NCBI RefSeq assembly: GCF_009765445.1
Contig: NZ_WHOY01000031.1
Location: 2,585,673 to 2,649,672 of the forward strand
Length of the DNA stretch: 64,000 nucleotides
Reading direction: 5' to 3'
Source: Pantoea sp. BAV 3049
Lineage (GTDB): Bacteria > Pseudomonadota > Gammaproteobacteria > Enterobacterales > Enterobacteriaceae
Shown: one piece after another, positions 62,708 through 64,000 of the stretch
Layout of the letters: each line of letters starts with the position of its first letter
How positions within the stretch are numbered: position 1 is the first letter of the stretch
Notes under the pieces: model-generated
Database searches by the model: none
The model's input: only the letters and a program-made list of their open reading frames with translations
Told to the model about the DNA's origin: nothing
Made by a program: the position numbers and the translations under genes

Positions 62708-63765
62708 TTCTCCTTCCGGTGGCCGTAAACGCGCGGCTGCGTGTAGTAATCGATAAGCGGCACTGTGATGTTGGCCAGCAGCACAGCAAAGGCCACACCG
62801 TCCGGATAGCCGCCAAAACTGCGGATCAGCCAGACCAGCAGGCCAATCAATACGCCGTAAATAAGGCGGCCTCTGTTGGTGGTGGAGGCGGTTACCGGGT
62901 CAGTGGCAATAAAAAATGCGCCCAGCATGGTGGCACCCGAGAACAGGTGGATCACCGGTGAAACCAGACTCTGGGGCGATAACAGCCAGCCCAGGGTGGA
63001 AAACAGGGCCAGAGAGGCCAGCATGCTGACCGGAATATGCCAGCGGATCGTATTGGTGAACAGCAGGAACAGCCCGCCGATCAGATAGCCGAGGTTGATC
63101 CACTGCCAGCCCAGACCGGCAATCACGCCGGTATAAATCGGCTGCGCGAGAAGCTGCTCTGCACTGTGCCCGGCACGTAAACCGGTTTTAAAGGTGTCCA
63201 GCGGGGTTGCCTGACTGATGCCATCCACCCCGATTTGCAACTGCTGCATGGTATGACCGTCTACAGTCGTCCCGTGGAAAATCATGCTCAGCGTATCCAT
63301 GAAGGTCGGAGTAACTGACTGCAGCGTATCCGGCGGCAGCCAGCTCGTCATCTGCACCGGGAAGGAGATCAGCAGGACCACATAGCCCACCATCGCCGGG
63401 TTAAACGGGTTCTGCCCCAGGCCGCCGTACAGCTGCTTGGAGATCACCACCGCAAAAACAGTACCGATAACAATCAGCCACCAGGGCGCCAGCGGCGGAA
63501 TGCTGATGCCGAGCAGCAGGGCGGTAAGCAGGGCTGAATTATCCCCCAGCGTTTTCGCCAGCGGCAGCTTGCGCAGTTTCAGTACCAGCGCTTCTGCACC
63601 CATACCGGCAAGGGCGGCAATCACCACCTGGATAATGTTGCCCCAGCCGAAAAAGTACCACTGGGCGGCAATACCCGGGATAGCCGCAAGCAGAACCAGC
63701 AGCATAATGGTGCCGGTACTGCGACGGTTGTGAGTGTAGGGCGAACTAGCAATACGAAAAGCCAT
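62704..63765 (-). CDS. rsxD: Electron transport complex subunit RsxD
   Basis: 353 residues with about ten membrane helices. The flavin-carrying Thr187 lies in [10 protein letters not shown], the same number as in E. coli RsxD. Membrane subunit of the SoxR-reducing complex. Its start codon directly follows the rsxC stop codon. Confidence 0.97.
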   Translation of the reverse strand: MAFRIASSPYTHNRRSTGTIMLLVLLAAIPGIAAQWYFFGWGNIIQVVIAALAGMGAEALVLKLRKLPLAKTLGDNSALLTALLLGISIPPLAPWWLIVIGTVFAVVISKQLYGGLGQNPFNPAMVGYVVLLISFPVQMTSWLPPDTLQSVTPTFMDTLSMIFHGTTVDGHTMQQLQIGVDGISQATPLDTFKTGLRAGHSAEQLLAQPIYTGVIAGLGWQWINLGYLIGGLFLLFTNTIRWHIPVSMLASLALFSTLGWLLSPQSLVSPVIHLFSGATMLGAFFIATDPVTASTTNRGRLIYGVLIGLLVWLIRSFGGYPDGVAFAVLLANITVPLIDYYTQPRVYGHRKEK

Positions 63766-64000
63766 TTAATCCTCTTGCGTGGAATGCTGTTGCGCTTTTC
63801 GCGCTTTGACACGAGCGATGGCCGCCGCCACTGCCGCTTTGCGCGGATCGTCGGACTGCTCCGGTGCCGCTTCATGTTCAGGTTCGGACTGTGCTGCTTC
63901 TGATGGCTCAGCTTCAGCGGCTGACTCTGCTGCCTGCGCCGCTTTCTTCGCTTTAGCGCGGGCGATTGCGGCTTCAACCGCAGCTTTGCGTGGATCGACC
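63766..64000 (-). CDS. rsxC: Electron transport complex subunit RsxC, C-terminal end (partial)
   Basis: The visible 78 residues are the variable tail of RsxC. It holds two copies of a basic Ala-rich repeat ([20 protein letters not shown] and [20 protein letters not shown]) separated by an acidic Ala/Glu/Ser-rich linker, ending QHSTQED. The NADH/FMN and iron-sulfur domains lie beyond the window. In enterics this repeat number varies between strains. Confidence 0.95.
   Translation of the reverse strand, partial: VDPRKAAVEAAIARAKAKKAAQAAESAAEAEPSEAAQSEPEHEAAPEQSDDPRKAAVAAAIARVKARKAQQHSTQED

Noticed and set aside
1..64000. CRISPR arrays, insertion sequences, prophage genes, plasmid or chromosomal origins
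   Set aside because: No regularly spaced repeats, transposase, integrase, capsid or replication-origin features were seen on either strand.

Overview
The window is chromosomal DNA from a gammaproteobacterium of the order Enterobacterales. Erwiniaceae (Erwinia/Pantoea group) is the likeliest family, but genus is an inference. The backbone reproduces, gene for gene, the E. coli K-12 segment rsxC-D-G-E-nth ... dtpA-gstA-pdxY-tyrS-pdxH-mliC-anmK-slyB-slyA-ydhIJK-ydhL-nemR-nemA-gloA-rnt-grxD-mepH-ynhF-purR-punR-punC-cfa-ribE-mdtK-tRNA-Val, read here from right to left. Relative to that map, sodC, ydhF, lhr, sodB, ydhP and ydhQ are missing from their usual slots, and several blocks have been added. 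No transposase, integrase, phage gene or CRISPR array was seen.

Layout. 0-1.1 kb: end of a catecholate siderophore locus (aryl carrier domain, then a Fes/IroE-type esterase), stopping just short of the 3' end of tRNA-Val(GAC). 1.1-30.9 kb: core genes (efflux, riboflavin, cyclopropane lipids, purine transport and regulation, peptidoglycan endopeptidase, glutaredoxin, RNase T, glyoxalase/NEM detoxification, SlyA regulon, vitamin B6, tyrosyl-tRNA synthetase, peptide permease). Added pieces are a DUF1932 oxidoreductase, an eptA-type lipid A transferase behind a PmrA-like box, a YgiW-type protein, and a LysR/GST/flavoprotein trio.

30.9-60.7 kb: about 30 kb of accessory DNA between dtpA and nth, which are neighbours in E. 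coli. It carries betIBA (choline to glycine betaine), two unusual lipoproteins, a MetNIQ-type ABC transporter, and a large organosulfur-type locus. That locus holds an orphan SsuA-like binding protein and a sigma-54 activator whose C-terminus is itself an SsuA-like binding domain. It also holds SsuD, a FAD-binding protein, three NtaA/SnaA/DszA-family flavin monooxygenases, an MFS transporter, an SfnB-type oxidoreductase and a ribose-type ABC transporter. A ParD-like/methionine aminopeptidase pair and an NlpC/P60 lipoprotein close the block.

60.7-64 kb: nth and rsxE-G-D-C (electron transport to SoxR), the other side of the core.

How it fits together: the 41-59 kb locus reads as a scavenging system for sulfur, or perhaps S/N-containing organic compounds. 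Binding proteins and transporters would bring substrates in, and reduced-flavin monooxygenases would cleave them. The fusion activator could sense the ligand directly in the cytoplasm and fire the GG-N10-GC promoter upstream of ssuD through a 15-bp inverted-repeat site 65-110 bp further upstream. The fusion regulator, its candidate enhancer and promoter, and the ParD-like/Map operon with a 28-bp operator-like palindrome are the most interesting items.
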